Assembly (NCBI GenBank): GCA_019075905.1 | Contig: JAGXAM010000001.1 | Span: 1 to 64,000 of the forward strand | DNA from: Hyphomicrobiales bacterium | Lineage (GTDB): Bacteria; Pseudomonadota; Alphaproteobacteria; Rhizobiales; Beijerinckiaceae | Direction: 5' to 3' | DNA length: 64,000 nucleotides | Shown: one piece after another, positions 37,542 to 46,200 of the stretch | How positions within the stretch are numbered: the stretch's first letter is position 1 | How the letters are laid out: the number at the start of each line of letters is the position of its first letter | Program-made: the position numbers and the translations under genes | Notes under the pieces: model-generated | Told to the model about the DNA's origin: nothing | Databases searched by the model: none | The model's input: only the letters and a program-made list of their open reading frames with translations

Positions 37542-38000
37542 ATGCCCCTCAATGCGCTGAATTTCACCCGCAACAACCTTGCCCTCAGCCTGCCGGCCAC
37601 GGCCTTTCAGGGTGTGCGCACCCGCCGCCTGCTGGCGCTGGCGATTGATCTCGTGATCGTCACCTTCGCCGTCGGCGTGCTAACCATCGTGCTGGCGCTG
37701 CCGACGCTGGGCCTGTCGTTCCTGCTGATTCCTCCGATGTTTCCGCTGATCGCATTTTTCTACAACGGCCTCACCGTCTCGGGCGCCGGCATGGGCACCT
37801 GGGGCATGCAGATGATGGATGTCGAAATGGGCATGAGCGATGGCTCGCGGGTTAATTTTGTCACCGCCGGCGTGCATGCGGTGCTGTTCTATGTCTCGAC
37901 CATGTTCATGCCGGTATTTCTGATCTCGCTGCTGTCCGACGACAAGCGCTGCCTGCATGACATGCTGGCCGATGTGGTGGTGACGCGCCGCAGCCTGTGA
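37542..38000 (+). CDS. RDD family membrane protein
   Basis: Polytopic membrane protein of unknown role, 152 residues from ATG 37542 (CAGGAGTGAG ribosome site). The RDD domain begins at GVRTRRLLALAIDLVIV, with the diagnostic Arg near helix 1 and Asp within it (RRLLALAID), and ends with DDKRCLHDMLADVVVTRR, carrying the conserved second Asp/Arg pair. Three to four membrane segments are predicted. In rhizobia it commonly sits next to bpt, as here (97-base gap). The function is unknown. Confidence 0.88.
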   Translation: MPLNALNFTRNNLALSLPATAFQGVRTRRLLALAIDLVIVTFAVGVLTIVLALPTLGLSFLLIPPMFPLIAFFYNGLTVSGAGMGTWGMQMMDVEMGMSDGSRVNFVTAGVHAVLFYVSTMFMPVFLISLLSDDKRCLHDMLADVVVTRRSL

Positions 38001-38097
38001 CGGCGGCGGGTGCGACCAAAATTTCTCTTGCCGCCAATGACGGCACTGCTAACTTGGTGTCTGCGCCGTTCTGGCGCGTCGAATCGGGGATTGAGCC

Positions 38098-38826
38098 TTG
38101 AGTCGTGAGCCGCGCGATGCCCAGCAATTTTACCTGACATCGCGCTCGGCCTGCCCCTATCTGCCGGGACGCGAGGAACGCAAGGTGTTTACCCACCTGA
38201 TTGGCCGGCGCGCGCCTGTCATCAATGATACCTTGACACAATCAGGCTTCCGGCGCTCGCAGACCATTGCCTACCGCCCGGCCTGCGAGGCCTGCCAGGC
38301 CTGCGTTTCGGTGCGGGTCAAGGCGGCGGAATTTCACCCCAGCCGCGGGTTTCGCCGGGTGCTGAGCCAAAATGCCGAAATCACGGCGCTGGAAGTCGCC
38401 AACCGGGCGACGCCGGAGCTTTATGCGCTGTTTCGCGCCTATCTCGACAGCCGCCATGCGGATGGTGGCATGGCCGACATGAGCGCGCTGGATTTTTCGA
38501 TGATGATCGAGGACAGCCATGTCCAGACCTCGGTGACGCAATACCGGCTCGACGATGGGTCGGCGCGCGGCCAGCTCGTGGCTGCCTGCCTGACCGACCA
38601 TCTCGCCGATGGCCTGTCGATGGTCTATTCGTTTTATAACCCCGAATTTACCGGGCGCTCGCTCGGCACGCTGATGATCCTCGACCATATTTTCACGGCG
38701 CAGCGACGCAACCTGCCGCATGTCTATCTTGGTTACTGGATCGAGGGCTCGCGCAAGATGGCCTACAAGGCGCGGTTCCTGCCGCAGGAACGCCTTGGCC
38801 TCGATGGCTGGCGGCGGGTGGCGTGA
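38098..38826 (+). CDS. bpt: Arginyl/leucyl-tRNA-protein transferase (Ate/Bpt family)
   Basis: Transfers leucine or arginine from aminoacyl-tRNA to proteins with acidic N-terminal residues, marking them for the N-degron pathway. The 242-residue protein has the [19 protein letters not shown] segment, the Cys-rich [14 protein letters not shown] motif and the GNAT-fold core with [20 protein letters not shown] and [18 protein letters not shown]. Translation starts at TTG 38098, with GGGGA about 7 bases upstream; no ATG fits, so TTG is the real start. In bacteria the Bpt type prefers leucine; the sequence alone does not distinguish. Confidence 0.9.
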   Translation: MSREPRDAQQFYLTSRSACPYLPGREERKVFTHLIGRRAPVINDTLTQSGFRRSQTIAYRPACEACQACVSVRVKAAEFHPSRGFRRVLSQNAEITALEVANRATPELYALFRAYLDSRHADGGMADMSALDFSMMIEDSHVQTSVTQYRLDDGSARGQLVAACLTDHLADGLSMVYSFYNPEFTGRSLGTLMILDHIFTAQRRNLPHVYLGYWIEGSRKMAYKARFLPQERLGLDGWRRVA

Positions 38827-38833
38827 AACCGCT

Positions 38834-39922
38834 TCAGCCGACCTGGCCGCGATGGCGCAGGAAGGCATCAGCAAGGACGCAGGCCATCATCGCCTCACCT
38901 ACCGGCACGGCGCGGATGCCGACGCAAGGATCATGACGGCCTTTGGTGACAATGTCGGTTTCGGCGCCGAAGCGATCGATCGTCCGGCGCGGCGCGAGAA
39001 TCGACGAGGTCGGCTTGACCGCAAAACGCACGACGACGGGCTGGCCGGTGGAGATGCCGCCCAGGATGCCGCCGGCATGGTTTGACAGAAACCGCGGGCG
39101 GCCATCATTGCCGGCGCGCATTTCATCGGCATTGGCCTCGCCCGAGAGCGCGGCGGCGGCAAAACCATCGCCGATCTCGACGCCCTTGACGGCATTGATG
39201 CTCATCATGGCGCTGGCGAGTTCGGCATCGAGCTTGCCATAGACCGGCGCGCCCCAGCCGGCCGGGACACCCTCGGCCACCACTTCGACGACAGCGCCAA
39301 TCGAGGAGCCGGACTTGCGGATGGCATCGAGATAGGTCTCAAACTCGGCCGCGGCTTTAGCATCCGGGCAGAAAAACGGGTTGCGCTCGACTTCGGCCCA
39401 GTCCCAGCGGCTGCGATCTATCATGCGATCGCCGACCTGCACCAGCGCACCCCTGATGCTGATGCCGGCCAGTACCTTGCGCGCCACCCCGCCAGCGGCG
39501 ACGCGGGCTGCGGTCTCGCGCGCCGAGGAGCGCCCGCCGCCGCGATAATCGCGCACGCCATATTTGGCCAGATAGGTGTAATCGGCGTGGCCGGGGCGGA
39601 ACTTGTCCTTGATGTCGCCGTAGTCTTTCGAGCGCTGGTCGACATTGACAATTTCGAGGGCAATCGGCGTGCCGGTCGTCACCTGCGTGCCGGTGGCGGT
39701 ATCGCCGAAGACGCCTGACAGGATCTTCACCTGATCAGGCTCCTGACGCTGGGTCGTGAAGCGCGATTGGCCGGGGCGGCGGCGGTCAAGGAAGCCCTGG
39801 ATATCGGCCTCGGTCAGCGGCAGGCCTGGCGGGCAGCCATCGACCACGCAACCCAGAGCCACGCCATGCGATTCGCCAAAGGTGGTGACGCGGAAAAGAT
39901 GCCCGAACGTATTATGCGACAT
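38834..39922 (-). CDS. aroC: Chorismate synthase
   Basis: FMN-dependent last step of the shikimate pathway, 5-enolpyruvylshikimate-3-phosphate to chorismate. The 362-residue protein starts [20 protein letters not shown], the AroC N-terminal signature. Further conserved segments are the [19 protein letters not shown] region, [14 protein letters not shown] with the RSSARET motif, and [20 protein letters not shown]. It ends head-to-head with bpt with 7 bases between stops. It is codirectional with the xoxJ-like, alcohol dehydrogenase, Pls-like, phosphatase and fabI genes upstream. Confidence 0.97.
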   Translation of the reverse strand: MSHNTFGHLFRVTTFGESHGVALGCVVDGCPPGLPLTEADIQGFLDRRRPGQSRFTTQRQEPDQVKILSGVFGDTATGTQVTTGTPIALEIVNVDQRSKDYGDIKDKFRPGHADYTYLAKYGVRDYRGGGRSSARETAARVAAGGVARKVLAGISIRGALVQVGDRMIDRSRWDWAEVERNPFFCPDAKAAAEFETYLDAIRKSGSSIGAVVEVVAEGVPAGWGAPVYGKLDAELASAMMSINAVKGVEIGDGFAAAALSGEANADEMRAGNDGRPRFLSNHAGGILGGISTGQPVVVRFAVKPTSSILAPRRTIDRFGAETDIVTKGRHDPCVGIRAVPVGEAMMACVLADAFLRHRGQVG

Positions 39923-39991
39923 GCTGACCTCGGAATGTGACGGGCCGAGGTTTAGGCCAAATTCCTGGTAAAGGGAAATGGCGGCCCTGGT

Positions 39992-41197
39992 TCAGCCCGA
40001 GGTCTGCTTGCGCCGCTGGATCGAGTGCAGGAAGCTGTAAATCTCGTGGAACTGCTTGTCGGTGAAAACGCCGGTCCAGTTGGGCATGCCCTTGTCGGGG
40101 CGGCCATGATGCACCGTGGTCCAGAACACCTTGAACATGTCATTGCCATAGCGGTGGTTGAGCAGGCGCAGATCGATATGCCAGTCGCTCTGCACGGCAT
40201 CGGGGCCGTGGCAATGCGAGCAGGTTCCATCGAAAATCTGACGCCCCCTGGCGATCACCGCCGGATCGGTGCTGGGATCGCCGGCAAGCTTGACGGCGGG
40301 CCCGGGGGTGGCGGGCGCGGCACTTGCTGCAGCGGCGGACGCGGGCGCAGGCGCTGGAGCCGGCGTGACCACCTTGTCGGCGACCTTGACGATCAGGCTG
40401 CTAGATGTGGCAGACTGCGACATCTCAACGGGTTTGGGCAGGACCAGGCCATATTTGACTTCGAGCTTCCTGTAGGCATCCTTGAGACCGGGCAGAACCT
40501 TGTTGATGGCGTGCATCAGCGGGCGTGACTTCTGACCGAAGCCGATGGCCACCGGCCAGGTCATTTCAAAGCCGCTGACCGGCTGGATCGCAAACCGGTT
40601 GGCATAGGTCTGACGGTTGAGCCAGCTCGCATTCGGCCCCCACATGAAGGCGGCATCGACCTTGCCGGAAGCCAGCGCGGCCATAGCCTCGGCCGGTTTG
40701 AGCACCGTCACCGCGGTGATGTCCGGGTGCTCGGCAATGACATTCTGCGGGGTCGATTCAAACTGCACGGCGATGCGCTTGCCTTTCATCGCCGCGTAGC
40801 TCGTAAAAGTGACGCCCTTTTTGGTGACAATGGCATAGCTCTCGGTCGCAAAGGGTTGCGACACCACCACATCATTGCCCATGAATTCGCCGACAAAAGG
40901 CAGGCCGATCATCATGTCGCATTTGTTGGACAGCATGGTTTCGCGCACGGTGCGGGCGCCAAAATAGGACTTGTAATAGTGATAGGCGACGGGGCGATGC
41001 AGCGCCTTGGCAATGTCCGCGCCAAACTCATTGTAAATGCCCGGCATTTTCGGGTCATCGCTGGAAAACGGCAGATTGGTCGGGTCCGAACAAAGGCGCA
41101 GCGGCGCGACATCGGCAGCCCTTGCCGGGCCGGCCCATGCCGTGAGCATCAGGCCCAGGGAACCGCATGCCATGGCCATCATCGTCTTGCGCATCAT
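39992..41197 (-). CDS. MxaJ/XoxJ-like periplasmic binding protein fused to a cytochrome c domain
   Basis: 401 residues from the ATG at 41197 (GGGAG 9 bases upstream; an ATG three codons earlier is possible). A Sec signal peptide ends near GPARA (residue 27). Residues about 33-255 form a family 3 binding fold with LCSDPTNLPFSSDD, NKCDMMIGLP, GKRIAVQFESTP and VDAAFMWGPNASW, the quinoprotein-dehydrogenase-associated MxaJ/XoxJ type. An Ala/Pro linker (278-302) leads to a class I cytochrome c with CSHCH (326-330) and probable axial Met371 in KGMPNW. MxaJ/XoxJ help mature the dehydrogenase and XoxG is its electron acceptor; here both appear in one chain. It lies downstream of the PQQ alcohol dehydrogenase gene, separated by a terminator-like hairpin. 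Confidence 0.88.
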   Translation of the reverse strand: MMRKTMMAMACGSLGLMLTAWAGPARAADVAPLRLCSDPTNLPFSSDDPKMPGIYNEFGADIAKALHRPVAYHYYKSYFGARTVRETMLSNKCDMMIGLPFVGEFMGNDVVVSQPFATESYAIVTKKGVTFTSYAAMKGKRIAVQFESTPQNVIAEHPDITAVTVLKPAEAMAALASGKVDAAFMWGPNASWLNRQTYANRFAIQPVSGFEMTWPVAIGFGQKSRPLMHAINKVLPGLKDAYRKLEVKYGLVLPKPVEMSQSATSSSLIVKVADKVVTPAPAPAPASAAAASAAPATPGPAVKLAGDPSTDPAVIARGRQIFDGTCSHCHGPDAVQSDWHIDLRLLNHRYGNDMFKVFWTTVHHGRPDKGMPNWTGVFTDKQFHEIYSFLHSIQRRKQTSG

Positions 41198-41253
41198 TGC
41201 CTTCATCTCCCGGATCTTGTCGTGCTGAATTTCCAGCATTTTGATTTTGATGA

Positions 41254-41287
41254 AAAGCCCGGACGCGGGTCCTTGCGCCCGGGCTTT
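41254..41287 (-). terminator. Terminator-like hairpin after the PQQ alcohol dehydrogenase gene
   Basis: AAAGCCCGG (41254-41262) and CCGGGCTTT (41279-41287) form a perfect 9-base-pair stem with a 16-base loop, followed on the minus strand by a short T-rich tract. It lies 10 bases after the dehydrogenase stop and 57 bases before the XoxJ-cytochrome start, so it may attenuate transcription between the enzyme and its partner. Confidence 0.65.
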
Positions 41288-41296
41288 CGATTGATC

Positions 41297-42982
41297 TCAG
41301 TTGAGCGAGAACACGAACACCGATCCACCCTCAGGGGCAGCCGCGGTGATCTGCTTGCCAACATCGCCTAGGAAGGCGGGGATAGCGGCCGTGCGACCGA
41401 CCACAACGGCGACATATTGCTTGCCGTTGATGGAATAGGTCACCGGGCCAGCGCCAATGCCTGAGCCAAGGTTCTTCATCCACAGCTGCTTGCCGGTCTT
41501 GGCATCGAGGGCGCGGAAGTCGCCGTGCAGGTCGCCCGCGAACACCAGGTCACCGCCGGTGGTCAGCGTGCCGCCATTGAAGGGCAGGTCTTCCTTCATG
41601 CCCCAGACCTTCTTGTGGGCCACGGGATCCCAGGCGATCAGCTCGCCCATAAAGCCACCGGGGCCAGGATGGGTCGGGAAGTCGGCGCCAAGATAAAACA
41701 CGCCGCGCTTGTAATTCACGTCGCTGACTTTCCAGTCCATGCAAACATTGTTGCTGGGGATGTAAACCAGGCCGGTGCCGGGGTTATAGGACATCGGCTG
41801 CCAGTTCTTGCCGCCAATGAGGTTGGGGCAGACATTGGTGACCGGATGGCCGGGGCCAGCGCGCTTCGAGGGGTCTTCGATCGGGCGCATCGTCTTGATA
41901 TCCCAAGACTTTGCCCAATTCTCATAAATGAATTTATGAGCCGACAAAACCTTGCCGGAATCGCGGTTGATGACGAAGAAGAAGCCGTTGCGATCGGCCT
42001 TCATGATCACCGGCTGGGCCTTGCCGTCGACTTTCAGGTCGGCAAACACCAGTTCATTGACGCCGTCATAGTCCCAGGCATCTTCCGGGGTTCCCTGCAC
42101 CCACCACTTGATCTTGCCGGTATCGGGATCGAGCGCCAAGGTCGAGGAGGTGTAGAGATTGGTGAGCTTGCCGTAATTGCTGTTGCCGGTCGAGCGCACC
42201 ACCGAGTTCCACGGACCAGGATTGCTGGTGCCCCAGAACACGGTCTTGGTCTTGGGATCATAGGAGCCTACCAGCCAGGGAGCGCCGCCGCCATGCTCGG
42301 CGGAATCGCCCTTCCAGGTGTCGCCGTTCGGTTCGTTCTTCAGCGGCACTGTATAGGTCTTCCAGACCTGCTTGCCGGTGTTCTCGTCATAGGCGGAAAG
42401 ATAGCCGCGCACGCCATATTCGCCGCCGCCAAAACCGGTGATGACCTTGCCATCGGCAAAAACCGGCGGCGAGGTGATGACGGAGCCCTGCTTGTAATCC
42501 ACCACGGTCGATGTCCACAGGCGCTTGCCGGTCTTGGCATCCAGCGCGGTCAGCTTGCCATCGAGACGGCCAACGAAAATCTTGCCATCGGCGTAGGTGA
42601 CGCCGCGGCTGTTGACGTCGCAGCAGGCATATTGCAGCACGTCATTGGGGATTTCAGGAGAATAGGTCCATTTGATCGCGCCGGTCGCCGCGTTCAGGGC
42701 GTAGACGTATTTGGGGCCCCACGAGGTGGACACATACATGGTGTCGCCAATGACGATCGGCGAGGATTCATTCGAGCGCAACGAGCCCAGCGAAAACGAA
42801 TAGGCCAATTGCAGCTTGGAGGCGTTGCCGGCATTGATCTGGTTGAGCGGGCTGTAACGCGTGTTGCCATAATCATGGCCGACCACCGGCCAGTCCTGAT
42901 CAGCAGCCCGCGCCATTGTGGCGCCGAGCATGAGGCTTGCGGACAAAAGCGCCGCCGCCCCGATCCTCTTTCTTATTGCCAT
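41297..42982 (-). CDS. PQQ-dependent alcohol dehydrogenase, lanthanide type (methanol/ethanol family)
   Basis: Periplasmic quinoprotein oxidising a primary alcohol, passing electrons to cytochrome c. From ATG 42982 (GGGAG 8 bases upstream) it has 561 residues with a Sec signal peptide ending MARA near residue 26. The eight-bladed propeller shows repeated tryptophan-docking motifs (ATGAIKWTY, KTGKRLW, TGKQVWK, TGKQLWM). Adjacent cysteines Cys120-Cys121 form the active-site disulphide. The catalytic Asp304 and Asp306 in WDYDGVNE give the Asp-X-Asp signature of lanthanide-dependent enzymes; calcium MxaF has Ala at the second place. The WKGDSAEHGGG region looks more ExaF/PedH-like than XoxF, so I do not assign a symbol. 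Its downstream partner is the XoxJ-cytochrome fusion. Confidence 0.9.
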   Translation of the reverse strand: MAIRKRIGAAALLSASLMLGATMARAADQDWPVVGHDYGNTRYSPLNQINAGNASKLQLAYSFSLGSLRSNESSPIVIGDTMYVSTSWGPKYVYALNAATGAIKWTYSPEIPNDVLQYACCDVNSRGVTYADGKIFVGRLDGKLTALDAKTGKRLWTSTVVDYKQGSVITSPPVFADGKVITGFGGGEYGVRGYLSAYDENTGKQVWKTYTVPLKNEPNGDTWKGDSAEHGGGAPWLVGSYDPKTKTVFWGTSNPGPWNSVVRSTGNSNYGKLTNLYTSSTLALDPDTGKIKWWVQGTPEDAWDYDGVNELVFADLKVDGKAQPVIMKADRNGFFFVINRDSGKVLSAHKFIYENWAKSWDIKTMRPIEDPSKRAGPGHPVTNVCPNLIGGKNWQPMSYNPGTGLVYIPSNNVCMDWKVSDVNYKRGVFYLGADFPTHPGPGGFMGELIAWDPVAHKKVWGMKEDLPFNGGTLTTGGDLVFAGDLHGDFRALDAKTGKQLWMKNLGSGIGAGPVTYSINGKQYVAVVVGRTAAIPAFLGDVGKQITAAAPEGGSVFVFSLN

Positions 42983-43243
42983 GATCCATCTCCCTGTCGT
43001 CCAACCTTGGCGCCGTTCGCCGGTTGGTTTCCGGCACGCGGGTGCGATGTTGTTCGCTCCGTGCGCGCCAGAGGCTAAACTGCACGAATAAAGCAAGGAT
43101 TGGCAACTGTACTAAGGGCTAGACTCGAGAGGATATTTCGGATTTTTGCGTGAAGATGAACGCATATTCCATTAAAGCAGTATCATGACTTTAGTCGCAC
43201 AATATTTTTCCAGCATAGATGCGGACAGCACCGGGGCGACGGC

Positions 43244-46200
43244 TCAGGCCGCCGCCGCACGCATCTGGCCGGACAGGCCCTCAGTCGCGGTCGCGCCGGC
43301 ATGCAGTACCATGGGCACGGCCGGGGCGCCGATCCAGCTCGTATCGGCGGGGATGGTCTCGCCTTTCATCACCAGGGTCAGCGGCCCGAGGCGGGCAAAT
43401 TCGGCGACATAGGTGTCATAGAGCACGGTGGCCCCGGCACCGACGGTGACGCCGCACCCGACATTGACCCGGCCGACTTTCATCACCCGGTCCTCGTAAA
43501 GGTGGGTCTGCAGGGCCGAGCCTGAATTGAGCGAAACGAAATCGCCGATGGTGACGCAGTCAAATTCGGTGATATCGGCCGAGTCCATATAGATGCCCTT
43601 GCCGGTCTTGACGCCATAAAGACGCAGCACCCAGGGCAGGAACGGCGTGCCCTGCAAATGCGAGAGCAGCGATTTGCCGGCAAGGTCGAAGTGGATGACC
43701 GCCACCGCCTCGGTATTCATCGCCCACCATGACCACATCGGCTTGGCGCAGGGCTCATAGCGCCCCATGGTCAGCCATTTCAGGGCGATGACGATGGCCG
43801 TCAGCATGGTCGACATGAACATCGAGGCCAGCACGAATTCGATGACCACCTGCACATAATTGCCGTCAAACAGCGGCTGGCTGATGAGATCTATGATCCA
43901 GAAGCCAAAGGTGATCGACAACATGGTCGGCAGCGACGAGCGCACGGCCTCGAACAGGGCGCGCAGCACCTTCTTGCTCATCGGCGGCTCATAGGTCCAG
44001 TTGGCACCGCCACCATCAAAGCGCTGGCGCACCGGCAATTTGATCGGCGGCGAGCCAAACCAGGTATCGCCGGGGCTCATCAGCTCATTGGCCGGCGGTT
44101 TCGACTTGATGCCGATCAGCACGCCGTCGGGCACATTCGAGCCGCTCGGCACGACGCCGGAATTGCCGATGAACACCTGCGAGCCGGTACGCACCCGTTT
44201 CAGGGTCATCCAGCCGCGGCGGATGTCATCATCGCCCATCACCACCTCATCGGCGATGAAGCATTTGTCACCGATTTCCACCAGATCATAACGCCCGGCA
44301 AAATTGGTCGAAATTTCCGAACCCTTGCCGATTTTGGAACCGAGCAGCCGGTACCATGTCCTCATGTAGACGGTGGCATAAAGCGAGGTCAGCACGTCGA
44401 GCGTGATCTCGCTCATCTGCGCGACCACCCATTTGCGGAAGTAAAAGCTGGAATGAACCGAATATTTGCCCTCGCGCACTTGTGGCAGGATGATCCAGCG
44501 GCAGGCGGTAATGAAGGCGACCGTGAAGATCATCATCATGAAGGCGGTCGGCCAGGACAGGAACGGCAGCGACACCAGATAGGTGGTGCGGTCATCGGGC
44601 GAAAGGTTGTTGAGATCGGCGAGATGATCGAACAGCCAGAAAGCCGGCAGGATCGGCAACAGGCCGAGCGGCGGGATGATCGTTGTCATCACCACATAAA
44701 GGCCCTGCAGGAACCAGCGGCGGACCGTCGAGACCTCCGGAGGGGTGTCGAGGCTGGCGAAATCGACCATGCCGACCTTGCGGCCCGGTGATCCATCCCA
44801 GATCTCGCCGGCGCCCACCACCGTGCCGGTCGGCAGCGAGGTCAGGTCGCGCAGTTCGGCGCCATCTTGGATGATGACGTCATTCTCGATGACGCAGGAC
44901 GAACCGAGGTTGCAATCGGCGCCAATCGACACGCGGCCGACGACAAATTCATTGCCCTCGACCCGGGCATTGGCGATGATCAGCTTGCCACCGGTGGTGG
45001 TGCCGGCACCAATCGTGATCAGGTCGATCGCGCCATAATCAGCTTCGGCGAAAATGCAGTCGGGGCCGATATTGGCGCCCAGGGCATTCAGCAGATAGCG
45101 CGTCAGCGGCGTGCCCTGCAGCCAGCCGATATGCGCGAGGTCGATCAGGTCATTGGTGAGCCACCAGCGGAAATAATAGCTGCCCCACAAGGGATAGCGG
45201 CCGGGCTTGGTGCGGCCCATGATCAGCCACTTGCCGGCAATGGCAATGATCACCGTGATGAAATGCACGCTGATATAAATGCCGAGCAGCGACAGGGTCT
45301 CCTGCAGCAGGGTGGCGTCGGTCGAGGTGAATAGCATGAATGACACAAAGACGCTCAGCCATTGTGCGTTCTGCAGGGCGAAAATGAAAGGCAGCGACAC
45401 GGCCTGGGCCAGGCCGCACCAGAAGCGGCGCGCCAGCGGCGGCGGCTCGAAGGCGAGGGTCTCGGGCGTGCCGGCCAGTTCGGCGCGGGCATCGAGCTGG
45501 GTGCCAAGCGCACGCAGCGAGCGGGCATTATAGACATCCTGCAGGGTGATGGCGGCCAGGGCCCGGGTCTCGCGCACAATCGACACGAAGCGGGCGGCGA
45601 GCAGCGAATGGCCACCAAGATCGGTGAAAAAATCCGCATCAAAGGGAATGGATTGCGGCGGCAGCGTGCGTTTGGCCGCGGCCAGCAGCAGCGCCTCGGT
45701 CGGCGTTTGCGGCGCTTCCTGCTCCTCGGCGACCATGACATCGGCAAGCGGCAACCTTTTCAGGGCGTTGCGATTGACCTTGCCCGAGGACAGGCGCGGC
45801 AATTCCTCGATCATTTCGAAGCGGGCCGGCACCATATACGCTGGCAGCTCGGCCTTGAGCGCGCTGCGCAGGCCCCGGGTGTCGAGGCCGGCAGTGCCAT
45901 GGGCGATGCCGCGTTTGCCGACGACAAAGGCGACAAGCTGGTCCATGCCCTCATCCTGGCGCAGCACGACGGCGGCCTGGGCAACCCCGTCATGGGCGGC
46001 GACCTTGGCCTCGATCTCGCCGAGCTCGACGCGGAAGCCGCGGATTTTCACCTGGTCATCGATGCGGCCGCGAAAGCCGATATTGCCATCGGCGCCGATG
46101 ACCACGGCATCGCCGGAGCGGTAAAGCACCGGGTCATTGGCAGAGCCGTCGGCGAAAGGATTGGCGACGAATTTCTCGGCCGTGAGCTTGTCGCGTTTCA

